From Metabacillus halosaccharovorans (GTDB lineage Bacteria; Bacillota; Bacilli; Bacillales; Bacillaceae): a DNA stretch of 64,000 bases. Made by a program: the position numbers and the translations under genes. The stretch's first letter is position 1. Each line of letters starts with the position of its first letter. The notes beneath the pieces were generated by a model. It did not search any database and was not told where the DNA came from. It was given only the letters and a program-made list of their open reading frames with translations. The stretch covers positions 868,001 through 932,000 of the forward strand of contig NZ_KV917371.1 of the NCBI RefSeq assembly GCF_002019635.1. Reading direction: 5' to 3'. Below, piece after piece: positions 1 through 7,868 of this stretch.

Positions 1-555
1 CACATCCTCAATCGAGCTCGCAAATGAATTCTCATGCAATGCCTGGTGAACAACCTTTATATGAGTAGCTGTTGGTTCTAAACCTTTTTTCACTAAGGCA
101 GAAAGAGTTTCAAGCTTTTGTTCTAGTGTTCCATTTTTATCATCCATAAAGGTTTGGATTTGTTGAAAGGTATCTTTATTAAGGGGGATTCCTTTTGAAT
201 GAAGGAAGTCGACAGCTGATTGTGTTTCATTAGAAACAAGTGCTCCACCATTTAATTGTCTCGCTAAAGCATTTGTGCTATTTAACGAGTTTATCTTTTC
301 CGTAGTAGACAAAGAGATTTCTTTAACTTGTGGTACTTCCTGTTTACCGCTTGTTATTTCAACTGTCACTTGGTTTTGCTTAGGAGGCTCTCCTTCGAAC
401 TTTACTTTTACGTCCTGGCCCTTTATTTGTAGAATGGCTTCATTTTGAGGCAATCTTTCTTTGACGAGCGCACTGTATATATCTCCTTCTTTTAATTGTA
501 CTAATTTTGTAGAAGGGATTTGAGAAGAGACTTTAAGCTCTTGATTAATTTGCAC
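1..555 (-). CDS. Flagellar-locus protein of unknown function, 3' end outside window
   Basis: An open frame runs from a GTG at 555 to the window edge without a stop (185 codons seen), so the C-terminus is missing. A GGAG element lies about 11 bases upstream of the GTG. The product is hydrophilic, rich in Gln, Lys and Glu, with no signal peptide or membrane segment. Its last 70 residues look helical, with repeated Leu-rich turns (SAVDFLHSKG, LEQKLETLSALVKKG). It lies 94 bp after flgM on the same strand, where B. subtilis has flgN and flgK, so a flagellar role is likely. The sequence does not look like FlgN. The helical part reminds me of FliK/YlqG-type hook-length-related proteins, but this is weak. 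The coding call is firmer than any function. Confidence 0.6.
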   Translation of the reverse strand, partial: MQINQELKVSSQIPSTKLVQLKEGDIYSALVKERLPQNEAILQIKGQDVKVKFEGEPPKQNQVTVEITSGKQEVPQVKEISLSTTEKINSLNSTNALARQLNGGALVSNETQSAVDFLHSKGIPLNKDTFQQIQTFMDDKNGTLEQKLETLSALVKKGLEPTATHIKVVHQALHENSFASSIEDV

Positions 556-649
556 TTTTTCTCACTCTCCACAATTTTTGAATGTTTTGGGTACGCTCGT
601 CCTTGAGCTATAGTAAACATCCTTGTTTTAAAGAAAAATATTAATAGAT

Positions 650-913
650 TTATTTTTTATAAAAGTCTAGCAATCCCTTCGCAATCGCCTGCGGATCAAT
701 CGTATACGTCCCATTCTCTACTTGAGTTTTAATTGCTTGTACTTTTTCCTGTCTTGCTTTAACCAAATCATTTGATTGCTGTAAATCTTTCGCTTTTGAA
801 GAGATCTCCACTTTATCTTCTCTTGATTGTGCTTTTGATGGTGTTGCTATATTTTTGTCGATGCTTTTTTTATATGGATTCACACCCATTGAACCTATAT
901 TATTTATTTTCAT
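650..913 (-). CDS. flgM: Anti-sigma-D factor FlgM
   Basis: FlgM binds sigma-D in the cytoplasm and holds back late flagellar and autolysin genes until the hook-basal body is complete. The 87-residue product has the family layout: a disordered N-terminus beginning MKINN, a middle VEISSKAKDLQQ segment, and a C-terminal helical sigma-binding region ending LLDFYKK. Length matches the family. The ATG at 913 is preceded by GAGGATTACTT. It sits directly after yvyF, as in B. subtilis, and a sigma-D-type promoter lies just upstream, giving the usual feedback control by its own target sigma factor. Confidence 0.93.
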   Translation of the reverse strand: MKINNIGSMGVNPYKKSIDKNIATPSKAQSREDKVEISSKAKDLQQSNDLVKARQEKVQAIKTQVENGTYTIDPQAIAKGLLDFYKK

Positions 914-958
914 AAGTAATCCTCACTTTCAAAGAGAACATGCTTTGTCATAATATTA

Positions 959-985
959 GTATCGGTATCTTTATTAAAACCTTAA
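959..985 (-). promoter_or_regulatory. Candidate sigma-D promoter for flgM
   Basis: On the minus strand, TTAA is followed by exactly 15 bases and then ACCGATAC. This is close to the Bacillus sigma-D consensus TAAA-N15-GCCGATAT (7 of the 8 -10 bases in the best alignment are close or identical). It lies between the yvyF stop and the flgM start, where a separate flgM promoter would be expected. Flagellar context supports it. Confidence 0.65.
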
Positions 986-993
986 GCATTTTA

Positions 994-1413
994 TCATTTT
1001 TTAGGACTTTGGGAGTAGAAGGTCGTTTCTCTTGCTGTGTGTTTATTTCGATCACTAATCATTTTTTCCTGTTCCAATTGGTGGATTTGTTTGTGTATTC
1101 CATCTTTGCATTCCTCACATAACCGATCCTCTCTAATTGCTTTCCCACATTTTTCGCATGGATAGCCCAGGTTAGGAAAGTTAATTAACTGTATTCTTCC
1201 TTGACGTATAAATTTAAGAATTAAATCTTTTGAAACACCAGTCTCGTCAACAACTTCATCTAATTGCGCTTTTCGATTTTCACGCTTTCTTAAAAATTTA
1301 TAGACTGTTTCATAAGCCTGTTCTTCTTCTTTAAAACACTTATCACAGACAGTCCTAAACTGACTTTGAACAAATAATACATTACACTTCGGACAATTTG
1401 CTAATTCACCCAT
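994..1413 (-). CDS. yvyF: YvyF, flagellar operon zinc-finger protein
   Basis: A 139-residue product of the YvyF family, found between comFC and flgM in Bacillaceae. The N-terminus has CPKCNVLFV and CDKCF, and the middle has CEKCG and CEEC, so two or more CxxC pairs suggest zinc binding. Between them is a short helix-turn-helix-like stretch (VSKDLILKFIRQGRI). The ATG at 1413 follows AGGAGAAATAACA. It lies 58 bp after comFC and 80 bp before flgM and is probably co-transcribed with both. The role is thought to be in flagellar regulation; no biochemical function is obvious from the sequence. Confidence 0.88.
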   Translation of the reverse strand: MGELANCPKCNVLFVQSQFRTVCDKCFKEEEQAYETVYKFLRKRENRKAQLDEVVDETGVSKDLILKFIRQGRIQLINFPNLGYPCEKCGKAIREDRLCEECKDGIHKQIHQLEQEKMISDRNKHTARETTFYSQSPKK

Positions 1414-1471
1414 TGTTATTTCTCCTATCGATTCGTTTTCTACTTATTATATCGGCTAGGATTTCTTCTTT

Positions 1472-2164
1472 TTAACTTCTAATTAATGTTAAAGAAGAGA
1501 TGGATGTTGCACCAGAGTCTCTTAGACGTTTGGCTGCGTGTCTTAGTGTGGTTCCTGTTGTATAAATGTCATCGATTAATAAAATGTTTTTCCCTTCTAT
1601 TATACTATGGTCGATAATAGAAAACACGTTTGAAGAAGTTAGTCGTTCATGACGGGATTTTTTGGATTGTTTTTCATGATGGGTTCGCTCGAGGACGTCC
1701 AACTGTGGGAGAGGAAGAAAGTCTGCTAAGAGTTTTGCTTGGTTAAAGCCGCGTTCGTAGAGCCGTTCAGGACTTAGTGGGATTGGGATAGTTGCATCGA
1801 ACTTTATCTTCTTGAAGTTTGTTTTGTAGCTTGTTTTGAGGTCTTTTTGGAAAACAGCTGCCAGGGCTGCATCCCCGCGGAATTTAAATGTTGAGAGAAT
1901 GTCCTTCATTGCGTCATTGTATTCATAGACAGATACATTACGCTCTAGAACCCCTTTCCATTTAGGGTCATTTTCCCAAGATTGGCAGTCTGAGCAATAA
2001 TCCTGGTTATTTTGTGGTCGAAAACAGACTGGACAGGTTGGTGTGTTAATTTTTACCAGAGTTTCATAACAAGAGGTACAGGTAGTTGTTTCCGAACCTG
2101 GTAATAGGCTTTTCCAAGTAATTTGAGCATTTACCAGTTCCTTGCAAATTAAACAATATGTAAT
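1472..2164 (-). CDS. comFC: ComFC competence protein, probable ATT start
   Basis: ComFC is a cytoplasmic phosphoribosyltransferase-fold protein needed for transformation; it works with ComFA during DNA uptake and processing. The C-terminal half carries the PRPP-type loop ILLIDDIYTTGTT and ends FTLIRS-like (LTLIRS), as in B. subtilis ComFC. The first in-frame ATG is at 1909, but the frame stays open upstream to the comFB stop at 2180. That extension encodes the family's N-terminal zinc finger with eight cysteines (C4, C7, C29, C32, C44, C47, C57, C60 counted from the ATT). No ATG, GTG or TTG occurs in the extension. The only well-placed start is ATT at 2162-2164, 5 bases after GGGGGGAGG. This gives 230 residues against about 240 in B. 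subtilis. A sequencing error or very weak initiation elsewhere are the alternatives. Confidence 0.85.
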   Translation of the reverse strand: MTYCLICKELVNAQITWKSLLPGSETTTCTSCYETLVKINTPTCPVCFRPQNNQDYCSDCQSWENDPKWKGVLERNVSVYEYNDAMKDILSTFKFRGDAALAAVFQKDLKTSYKTNFKKIKFDATIPIPLSPERLYERGFNQAKLLADFLPLPQLDVLERTHHEKQSKKSRHERLTSSNVFSIIDHSIIEGKNILLIDDIYTTGTTLRHAAKRLRDSGATSISSLTLIRS

Positions 2165-2179
2165 AGCAACCTCCCCCCT
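2162..2179 (-). promoter_or_regulatory. Ribosome binding site and ATT initiation codon of comFC
   Basis: On the minus strand the order is comFB stop TAA, AGGGGGGAGG, five bases (TTGCT), ATT. The TTG in the spacer is out of frame with comFC. The in-frame codons between the comFB stop and the first cysteine pair contain no standard start. The strong Shine-Dalgarno sequence fixes ATT as the best start. AUU starts are known for infC and pcnB in Escherichia coli, where they limit expression. Confidence 0.7.
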
Positions 2180-2452
2180 TTATCGGTAGTTCTCACACGT
2201 TGGATTATCAGAAACAATTTTTGCACATTCGGCTAGTTTCACTAATAATGATGTCATTTCCTGCTTATCTATAAATTCAGCTTTAATATACATCGCTTTA
2301 TCTATATTTGTTACGTAGCGAGGAGTGGTTTTGTTAAGGCTCAATGCCAGAATATCGTCAAGGCACGTACTGCATGTGCAACTTAATTGTAGACGATCTT
2401 TATATTCATCTAGTAAATCCTTCATAATTTGTTCCATTGCGTTAATGACCAT
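2180..2452 (-). CDS. comFB: ComFB late competence protein
   Basis: A 90-residue small cytoplasmic protein. The central CTCSTCLDDILALSLN segment, followed by PPRY-like TPRYV, matches ComFB of B. subtilis, a zinc-binding protein encoded between comFA and comFC. In several bacteria the ComFB family binds cyclic dinucleotides, but here only family membership can be claimed. Cysteines at about 25, 27, 30, 76 and 85 could bind metal. The ATG at 2452 follows AAGGAG at a 10-base spacing. Its stop codon is in the same frame as comFC and lies only 15 bases before the comFC ATT start, so translation is probably coupled. Confidence 0.9.
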   Translation of the reverse strand: MVINAMEQIMKDLLDEYKDRLQLSCTCSTCLDDILALSLNKTTPRYVTNIDKAMYIKAEFIDKQEMTSLLVKLAECAKIVSDNPTCENYR

Positions 2453-2521
2453 CTACCATGCTCTCCTTGTTCACTCAGATAATACTATATTATGCCATAG
2501 AGTGCCGATTTCTAAAAGTAT

Positions 2522-4009
2522 CTATACTTTTAGGAAGCCACCATGCTTTGCTTCATCATTCATTTTCAAAATATGCTTTCTGGCTTCTACCATTGCTTGT
2601 GTTTTGCCATAATGAAAAAACGTAACATTCCCGGTTGGATAGCTTGCACTTCTCCCAACCCTTCCAGAAATTTGCACAAGGGCACTTTCTGTAAAGATAT
2701 CATCTTCACTACCGAGAACAGCAACGTCACTGTTCGGGATCGTGACTCCTCTTTCCAGAATGGTAGAAGTGATAATGACAGGCATGCTGCCACTTCGGAA
2801 TTTTTTCACCTTTTCGCGCCGCTCAGGGTCTTCTGCGTGGACACCTTCGATTCTTTCGTCTAGTTTTCTGCATTTCTTTACAACATCTTCAATAATTGAG
2901 ATGGAAGGAACAAAAAGAAATGCCTGCTTATTGGCTGTGATTCTCACTTTTAGCCACTTTATTACTTTTGAAGGTAATCTTCCTTTTTCAAGCTGCTTTT
3001 TCCAATTCCCTACCCAAACAAGTTCAGGAACAGGCAACGGATGACCATGGTAACGAGCTGGAATTCTAACGGCTTTACGCTTATTTTGCTGAACTTCATT
3101 TTTCCATTTTTTATTGGGAGTTGCAGTCAGATAGATAAGAGAGCTTTTGTCTTTACGGGATTTTTGTACAGCAAATTGGAGTGAGGTATCTGCTGAATAT
3201 GGAAAGGCGTCAACTTCATCGACAATGATGCAATCAAACGTTTGTTTAAAGCGGAGAAGCTGGTGTGTTGTTGATATGGTGAGGGTTGCATGTTTGTGGC
3301 GATCTTCGCTGCCTCCATATAATGCAGAAACTGATACGTAAGGAAATACTTTTTGAAGGCGTGGCGCTAATTCTAAGACGACATCTGTACGTGGGGTTGC
3401 AATGCAGATTTTTTTATTATCGGAGAGGGCCTGCTCAATTCCTTTGAATAGAACTTCTGTTTTTCCGGCGCCACAGACTGCCCAGACCAGCAGCTCTGAA
3501 TGGTCTATTACAGCTTTGACAACTTGATCTGATGCAAGCGCTTGTCCCTTTGATAACTCACCTTCCCAGTCTAAACCGGAGGATGGAGGTACCTGAACCT
3601 TTGGGCCACTCCAGCTATAAAGTGGTGTACACTCACTGACCCGTCCCATCATGATGCAGTTTCTGCAGTAATGGCAGCTCTGTTCCCCACATTTCGAACA
3701 TGAAAATGAAGCGAATAATGAAGAGTTAGAATTTCCACAGCGATTACATAGTAAGCCCTTTTGTTTTTTTCCGACTCCAACTGTTAATTTCACATAGCCT
3801 TGCTCATAGTGAGTTTGCAATGTTTCAAGTGGAAAAGGAACTTCCGTTAAAAGTAACTCTTTTCCATTAAGATGTTTTTGGAGTTCAGGTAAATATGAAA
3901 AATGTGGATTAGGTGTAATCTCAGGTAGTTGATGATGGTGTGATATTGGCAGACCTTCTTCTTGGGAGAAAGTTGGAGTTAGGGAACCATTTACCAAGTG
4001 AAACCTCAT
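2522..4009 (-). CDS. comFA: ComFA, DEAD-box ATPase for DNA uptake
   Basis: ComFA is a membrane-associated ATPase that helps drive single-stranded DNA through the ComEC channel during transformation. Counting from the ATG at 4009 (495 residues), a zinc-finger region has CNRCG (88-92), CSKC (104-107) and further CxxC pairs to 118. Walker A GAGKT is at 180-184, DEVD at 264-267 and LTATP follows. The C-terminal helicase half has the ILERGVT and QISGRVGR motifs. An upstream in-frame ATG at 4033 has no ribosome binding site. The ATG at 4009 overlaps the stop of the preceding gene as ATGA and is preceded by AGGTGG, so it is preferred. It leads comFB and comFC. Confidence 0.95.
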   Translation of the reverse strand: MRFHLVNGSLTPTFSQEEGLPISHHHQLPEITPNPHFSYLPELQKHLNGKELLLTEVPFPLETLQTHYEQGYVKLTVGVGKKQKGLLCNRCGNSNSSLFASFSCSKCGEQSCHYCRNCIMMGRVSECTPLYSWSGPKVQVPPSSGLDWEGELSKGQALASDQVVKAVIDHSELLVWAVCGAGKTEVLFKGIEQALSDNKKICIATPRTDVVLELAPRLQKVFPYVSVSALYGGSEDRHKHATLTISTTHQLLRFKQTFDCIIVDEVDAFPYSADTSLQFAVQKSRKDKSSLIYLTATPNKKWKNEVQQNKRKAVRIPARYHGHPLPVPELVWVGNWKKQLEKGRLPSKVIKWLKVRITANKQAFLFVPSISIIEDVVKKCRKLDERIEGVHAEDPERREKVKKFRSGSMPVIITSTILERGVTIPNSDVAVLGSEDDIFTESALVQISGRVGRSASYPTGNVTFFHYGKTQAMVEARKHILKMNDEAKHGGFLKV

Positions 4010-4215
4010 GATCCACCTAAATAGGTTTGGCATATTTTTCGATAACGCTTTTCAACACTGATTGGTGTTCGTGATAATTGTTCTGCGATATGTCTGAATC
4101 TCATTCCGCTTTGACGCAATTCTAATAGTTTTCGGTCCTCAAGGGTTGTCCAATGACGATATGTACGTTTTTTTTCTTCGTTTTCTTGCATTGTTTGATT
4201 TGTGTATTCACTCAA
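4006..4215 (-). CDS. Small SANT/Myb-like DNA-binding protein preceding comFA
   Basis: A 69-residue product. Residues about 20-60 form a Myb/SANT-like three-helix domain: YRHWTTLEDRKLLELRQSG, then FRHIAEQLSRTPISVEKRYRK. The W and the VEKRYRK recognition helix are typical, so it probably binds DNA. I prefer a TTG start at 4215, ten bases after AAGGAGG; a further upstream in-frame TTG lies inside that ribosome binding site region. Its stop overlaps the comFA start (ATGA), which implies translational coupling. It is not part of the B. subtilis comF operon. It could be a regulator of competence genes or bind incoming DNA; its target is unknown. Confidence 0.75.
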   Translation of the reverse strand: MSEYTNQTMQENEEKKRTYRHWTTLEDRKLLELRQSGMRFRHIAEQLSRTPISVEKRYRKICQTYLGGS

Positions 4216-4291
4216 TTTTTTATGACCTCCTTGCAATTTCTATACATAGTATGAGGCAATAATAACCAAATGTCCATGATTAGACACGAAT

Positions 4292-4333
4292 ATGAGAGGT
4301 TAGCACTATGTATAACTAGTACTTTCCTCTCAT
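4292..4333. terminator. Inverted repeat downstream of degV
   Basis: ATGAGAGG pairs with CCTCTCAT, and the interior TTAGCACTA pairs with TAGTACTTT with one mismatch, giving a long stem around an 8-base loop. It starts just after the degV stop in the direction of degV transcription. There is no clear T tract on either strand, so it is either an imperfect terminator or an RNA-stability/operator element. Confidence 0.45.
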
Positions 4334-4339
4334 AAACAT

Positions 4340-5182
4340 TCACTTTTTATACCAGCCAACCCCAACTGCACCTTCACCAAGATGGGTACCGATTACTGGA
4401 CCAAAATAACTGACCATGCATTCAATATTAGGATACTTCGCTGAAAGCTCTTGTTGCATCTTTTCCGCTTCTTCAGATCGGTTTGCATGGATCACAACGA
4501 CACGCATCGGTTCGTTTTGGCTTGCTACTTCATCAAGAAGTTCAAACACCCGATTTAACGCTTTTTTACGGGTACGTACTTTTTCAAACGGAACAATGAC
4601 TTTGTCTTCAAAGTGAAGAATTGGCTTTACCTGAAGCAAGCTGCCGATCAAGGCTTGGGCTCCGCTTAATCGTCCACCTTTTTGCAGATTGCTTAAATCA
4701 TCGACCATAAAATAGGCATTGATTGTTTTTTTCATTTCATCCATCCGGGCCAATATATCCTTTGGTTCAGCACCTTTATGAGCCATTTCTGCTGCTTCAA
4801 GTGCATAGAAGCCTTGAACCATACAGCTAATTTCGGAATCATATGCATAAACTTTAATGTTTTCAACCATGTCTCCTGCAGTTGCCGCACCGTTGTATGT
4901 CCCACTAATACCGCTGGAGAGGTGGATCGAAATCACTGCGTCATATTCTTTGGAAAGTGTTTCAAATAGTTCAACAAACTTTCCTACCGGTGGCTGTGAT
5001 GTGGTTGGAAGTTGTTGCTGTCCTCGCATTTTTTCAAAAAATTGTTCTGAGGTGATTTCGACTTCTTCCTGGTAGGTTTCATTTCTGAAGTTTACGCTTA
5101 AGGGAATCATATGTATGTTATACTTTTCACGAATTTGTTCAGGGATATAGGCCGTACTATCTGTGACAATCGCCGTTTTCAT
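4340..5182 (-). CDS. degV: DegV family fatty-acid-binding protein
   Basis: DegV proteins are cytoplasmic fatty-acid-binding proteins; related FakB proteins present the fatty acid to the FakA kinase. The 280-residue product starts MKTAIVTDSTAYI, the typical DegV opening. It has the TTSQPP segment (phosphate/fatty-acid carboxylate loop) and HLSSGISGTYNGA, and ends with the GxHxGxGAVGVGW-type motif (THLGEGAVGVGWY). The ATG at 5182 is ten bases after AAGGAAGG, so I prefer it over an ATG 24 bases upstream. It sits next to degU as in B. subtilis. It is separated from degU by a 600-base repeat-bearing gap and from the comF operon by an inverted repeat. Confidence 0.92.
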   Translation of the reverse strand: MKTAIVTDSTAYIPEQIREKYNIHMIPLSVNFRNETYQEEVEITSEQFFEKMRGQQQLPTTSQPPVGKFVELFETLSKEYDAVISIHLSSGISGTYNGAATAGDMVENIKVYAYDSEISCMVQGFYALEAAEMAHKGAEPKDILARMDEMKKTINAYFMVDDLSNLQKGGRLSGAQALIGSLLQVKPILHFEDKVIVPFEKVRTRKKALNRVFELLDEVASQNEPMRVVVIHANRSEEAEKMQQELSAKYPNIECMVSYFGPVIGTHLGEGAVGVGWYKK

Positions 5183-5329
5183 AAGTTTTATTCCTTCCTT
5201 GTCCATGTTATTATCACCATTTTAACGGATAAGCCTTAAAATTTCACTATTCGTTTAGTATATGGGTTAAGTTTGGATTATTATGACAGTTTATATTTGG
5301 TGTTCCACAGACTTTGACTCTCTGTAACA

Positions 5330-5562
5330 AGTGTTCGTGGTGGTTGATTAAAGCTCCAGGTTGCTCGCTTTCCGTGGGGCGTGCGGTGAGCTTCCTCCTT
5401 GCTGCGCGCCTGTGGGATCTCACCTGCCACGCAGCTCCCGTGTCTAGCTCCAGCGCCTAGCCCCTCGAGGTCATAAGCCAATTTGGAATTGAAGGCAAAG
5501 AACACCTTCTATTCCAAACGTCTTATGCTTGTCGGGGCTGATCAAGGCGCTTCCGCTTCAAT
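5330..5562. repeat. GC-rich intergenic element with nested hairpins
   Basis: This stretch is much richer in G and C than its surroundings. Block 1 (about 5375-5439) pairs GGGGCGTGCGGTGAG with CTCACCTGCCACGCAGCTCC imperfectly. Block 2 (5446-5558) is a long nested stem: AGCGCCT with AAGGCGCTT, CATAAG with CTTATG, and an inner TTTGGAATTGAAGG with CCTTCTATTCCAAA (5483-5516). Open frames here are by-products of the composition. From memory, segments like GTCTAGCTCCAGCGCCTAG and GGCGCTTCCGCTT recur between genes in many Bacillaceae genomes, so I call it a dispersed non-coding repeat, probably non-autonomous. The rest of the 5183-5757 gap shows nothing clear. Confidence 0.7.
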
Positions 5563-5757
5563 CAACCTAAATTTAGTTTTGCACAATAAAATTTACTTTT
5601 TTATAATTGTAAATAGTTCATATATAAAGCAGCATAAAAAGACTTGTCGACTGAGAAGCCCAAGTGCGAAGATGTCGTTGCATATATACTTGCTCTAGTT
5701 AAATTAGACATTACGCTGACTACTATTCCTCAACCGCAGTTTAAACTTTTTCACGTA

Positions 5758-5789
5758 CAAAAAGCCAGAACCTAAAAAGATCCTGACTC
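5758..5789 (-). terminator. Terminator of degSU
   Basis: On the minus strand GTCAGGATC pairs with GGTTCTGGC (some G-U pairs) around a TTTTTA loop and is followed by TTTTTG. It lies just after the degU stop and fits an intrinsic terminator. Confidence 0.75.
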
Positions 5790-5800
5790 CTGTTCGTTCC

Positions 5801-6487
5801 TTATTTCACTTCAACCCAACCATTTTTAATCGCGACAACAACCGCTTGTGTACGGTCGTTTACGTTCATTTTTTGTAAGATATTACTTACATGGTTTTTA
5901 ACAGTTTTTTCACTGATAAACAATGCTTCTCCAATGCCGCGGTTGCTTTTACCGTCTGCAAGCATTTGAAGAACTTCGCATTCGCGACGTGTTAAGATAT
6001 GTAGTGGTCGACGAATTTCTGGTTGTAGCGGCTGCATGGTTGCAGCTTGTCCATTTGCTGCGGCAAGTCGTCTAAATTCGTTTACTAAGTTATGTGTTAC
6101 TTTTGGATGTAGATATGAACCGCCGTCTGCAACAACCTTGACAGCTTCAATTAATGTATCAGCATCCATTTCTTTTAATAGGTAACCTCTTGCACCTGTT
6201 TTTAACGCATGTGTTACATAGTTTTCATCATCATGTATCGATAAAATAATGACTTTTGTGTCTTCGTTTGCTTCAATCAATTGCTTCGTTGCTTCTACAC
6301 CATTTACTTTCGGCATGTTGATGTCCATGATGACAACGTCCGGTTTATGAGCATCAACCAGTGTTAATGCATCCTCCCCGTCATCACCTTCTGCAATTAC
6401 CTCAAAGCTTGGCTCGAAATCCAATATGCGTTTTACACCTTCACGAAATAATTGATGATCATCTATAATAACAATTTTCGTCTTCAT
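5801..6487 (-). CDS. degU: Response regulator DegU
   Basis: DegU is the cytoplasmic response regulator that controls exoenzymes, motility, competence and biofilm genes. The 228-residue product has a receiver domain (residues 1-120) with IIDDH near the N-terminus and the phospho-acceptor aspartate D55 in VIMDINMP. The C-terminal LuxR-type helix-turn-helix covers about 160-225 ([32 protein letters not shown]). Length and sequence match B. subtilis DegU closely. It lies 82 bp after degS on the same strand, so the pair forms one two-component operon, with a terminator after it. Many of the secreted enzymes in this window are of the kind DegU regulates, but no DegU site was identified. Confidence 0.97.
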   Translation of the reverse strand: MKTKIVIIDDHQLFREGVKRILDFEPSFEVIAEGDDGEDALTLVDAHKPDVVIMDINMPKVNGVEATKQLIEANEDTKVIILSIHDDENYVTHALKTGARGYLLKEMDADTLIEAVKVVADGGSYLHPKVTHNLVNEFRRLAAANGQAATMQPLQPEIRRPLHILTRRECEVLQMLADGKSNRGIGEALFISEKTVKNHVSNILQKMNVNDRTQAVVVAIKNGWVEVK

Positions 6488-6568
6488 GCTTACGCCTCCC
6501 CATTATCTCTTTTAGTCTAGTTGCCAGTTCATTCCTACGTCAATATGCCTATAGTCATGCAACCCGGC

Positions 6569-7735
6569 TTAATTTCCATTAAACGGAACCTGAAACATGA
6601 TAAAAGTCCCTAAATCAATTTTGGAGTTAATTGTCATTTTTCCTCCTAACAAATCGATTCGCTCCTTCATGCCAATAAGCCCAAATGATTTCTTATCTTT
6701 ATTTCCTTTAGCTTCTTTAATATTAAACCCTTTTCCATTATCTTTTATAACCATCGTTATACTTTGACAGGTGACCTCTACCTTCACAGATATCTCTCCT
6801 GCCTCCGCATGCTTTAACGCATTTGTGACTGCTTCCTGTGCAAGACGGAATAGAGCCACTTCAAAGCGTGGTGGAAGTCGCTTTTCTTCAATTTTACCTA
6901 TGCTTTGGAAAAGAATCTTAGTTTTACCATTATATTCTTCGATTGTATCCATATATTTTCTGAGGGTTGGGATGAGTCCTAAGTCATCCAGCGCCATTGG
7001 CCTTAGGTCATAAATAATTCGCCTTACTTCATATAAAGCATTTCGTACATTTACCTTTAAACTCTTAATTTCCTTAAAGCCCTCCTCAGTACCACGCTCA
7101 CGGAAAATTCGTTCGATTAACTCCGAGCGCATCATCACACTCGCAAGCATTTGTGCAGGTCCGTCATGAATCTCCCGTGACACACGTTTTCTTTCTTCCT
7201 CCTGTGCCTCAATGATACGCAATCCAAAATCCTGCTTTTGCTGAGCATCCTCCAATAGCATTCCAACCTGACGTAAATCACTATTTAAGTAATTTAACAC
7301 GACCGAAATTTGCCCAACAAGTGCCTCTGATCGTTCAATGATTTCCTGAAGTCCTAAAAGACGTCTTTCCAAATCATCACGGCGATCGCGAAGCTGTTTT
7401 TCGTGCTGCTGAAGCATGGTGTGCTCAACCTGAAGTCCATGTGCCTTTTCATACGCTTCCCTAATTTCATCCTCAGAAAATTCTCTGAAATTCTTGCTCA
7501 CTTGTGAGAGACGATTACGAGCAAGACGTGCCTGAGCCTCAAGCTTATCTCCCTCTTCAATCACTATGCTTACTTGCATTTTGATGTCTTTTAACTCTTC
7601 AACCAATGATTCATACTGTTGCCGGGAGTGTTCACCAATTTTAAAAATTTCATCTTTGCTTCCGGCAACCGTACCAATCATCTTATCTAATATCAGATCA
7701 AGCATTTCGCTATCTAACTTTTTAAAGGAGTTCAC
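6569..7735 (-). CDS. degS: Sensor histidine kinase DegS
   Basis: DegS is a soluble kinase that phosphorylates DegU in response to flagellar and cell-envelope signals. The 388-residue product has no membrane segment. Residues 1-180 form a long coiled-coil sensor region. The HisKA_3 box REIHDGPAQ places the phosphorylated histidine at H190, and the ATP-binding domain follows with the DNGKGF motif near the C-terminus. A GTG start at 7735 follows AGGG. It is divergent from yvyE with about 130 bp between them. Confidence 0.96.
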   Translation of the reverse strand: MNSFKKLDSEMLDLILDKMIGTVAGSKDEIFKIGEHSRQQYESLVEELKDIKMQVSIVIEEGDKLEAQARLARNRLSQVSKNFREFSEDEIREAYEKAHGLQVEHTMLQQHEKQLRDRRDDLERRLLGLQEIIERSEALVGQISVVLNYLNSDLRQVGMLLEDAQQKQDFGLRIIEAQEEERKRVSREIHDGPAQMLASVMMRSELIERIFRERGTEEGFKEIKSLKVNVRNALYEVRRIIYDLRPMALDDLGLIPTLRKYMDTIEEYNGKTKILFQSIGKIEEKRLPPRFEVALFRLAQEAVTNALKHAEAGEISVKVEVTCQSITMVIKDNGKGFNIKEAKGNKDKKSFGLIGMKERIDLLGGKMTINSKIDLGTFIMFQVPFNGN

Positions 7736-7789
7736 ACTTATCCCTCCGTTTTTTCGACAGATATTTTTAGTTTGTCACATTTTTTACGA

Positions 7790-7818
7790 TTGAAGTAAAA
7801 ATTATGTCGTTTTATAAT
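7790..7818 (+). promoter_or_regulatory. Sigma-A promoter for yvyE-tagV
   Basis: TTGAAG, a 17-base spacer and a perfect TATAAT lie 51 bases upstream of the yvyE start. The spacing is ideal for sigma-A. It is in the degS/yvyE divergent region. Confidence 0.75.
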
Positions 7819-7868
7819 AAAAGAATGCGCTATTTTCATTTTGCTTGCTTGTCAGGAGGTGAACAAGC

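Noticed and set aside
1472-1909. comFC beginning at the internal ATG (145 residues)
   Set aside because: It would lose the conserved zinc finger that the same frame encodes upstream to 2164, next to a strong ribosome binding site.
5281-5698. Two open frames across the degV-degU gap
   Set aside because: They lie on the hairpin repeat, have no ribosome binding site, and give protein sequences that only mirror the repeat.
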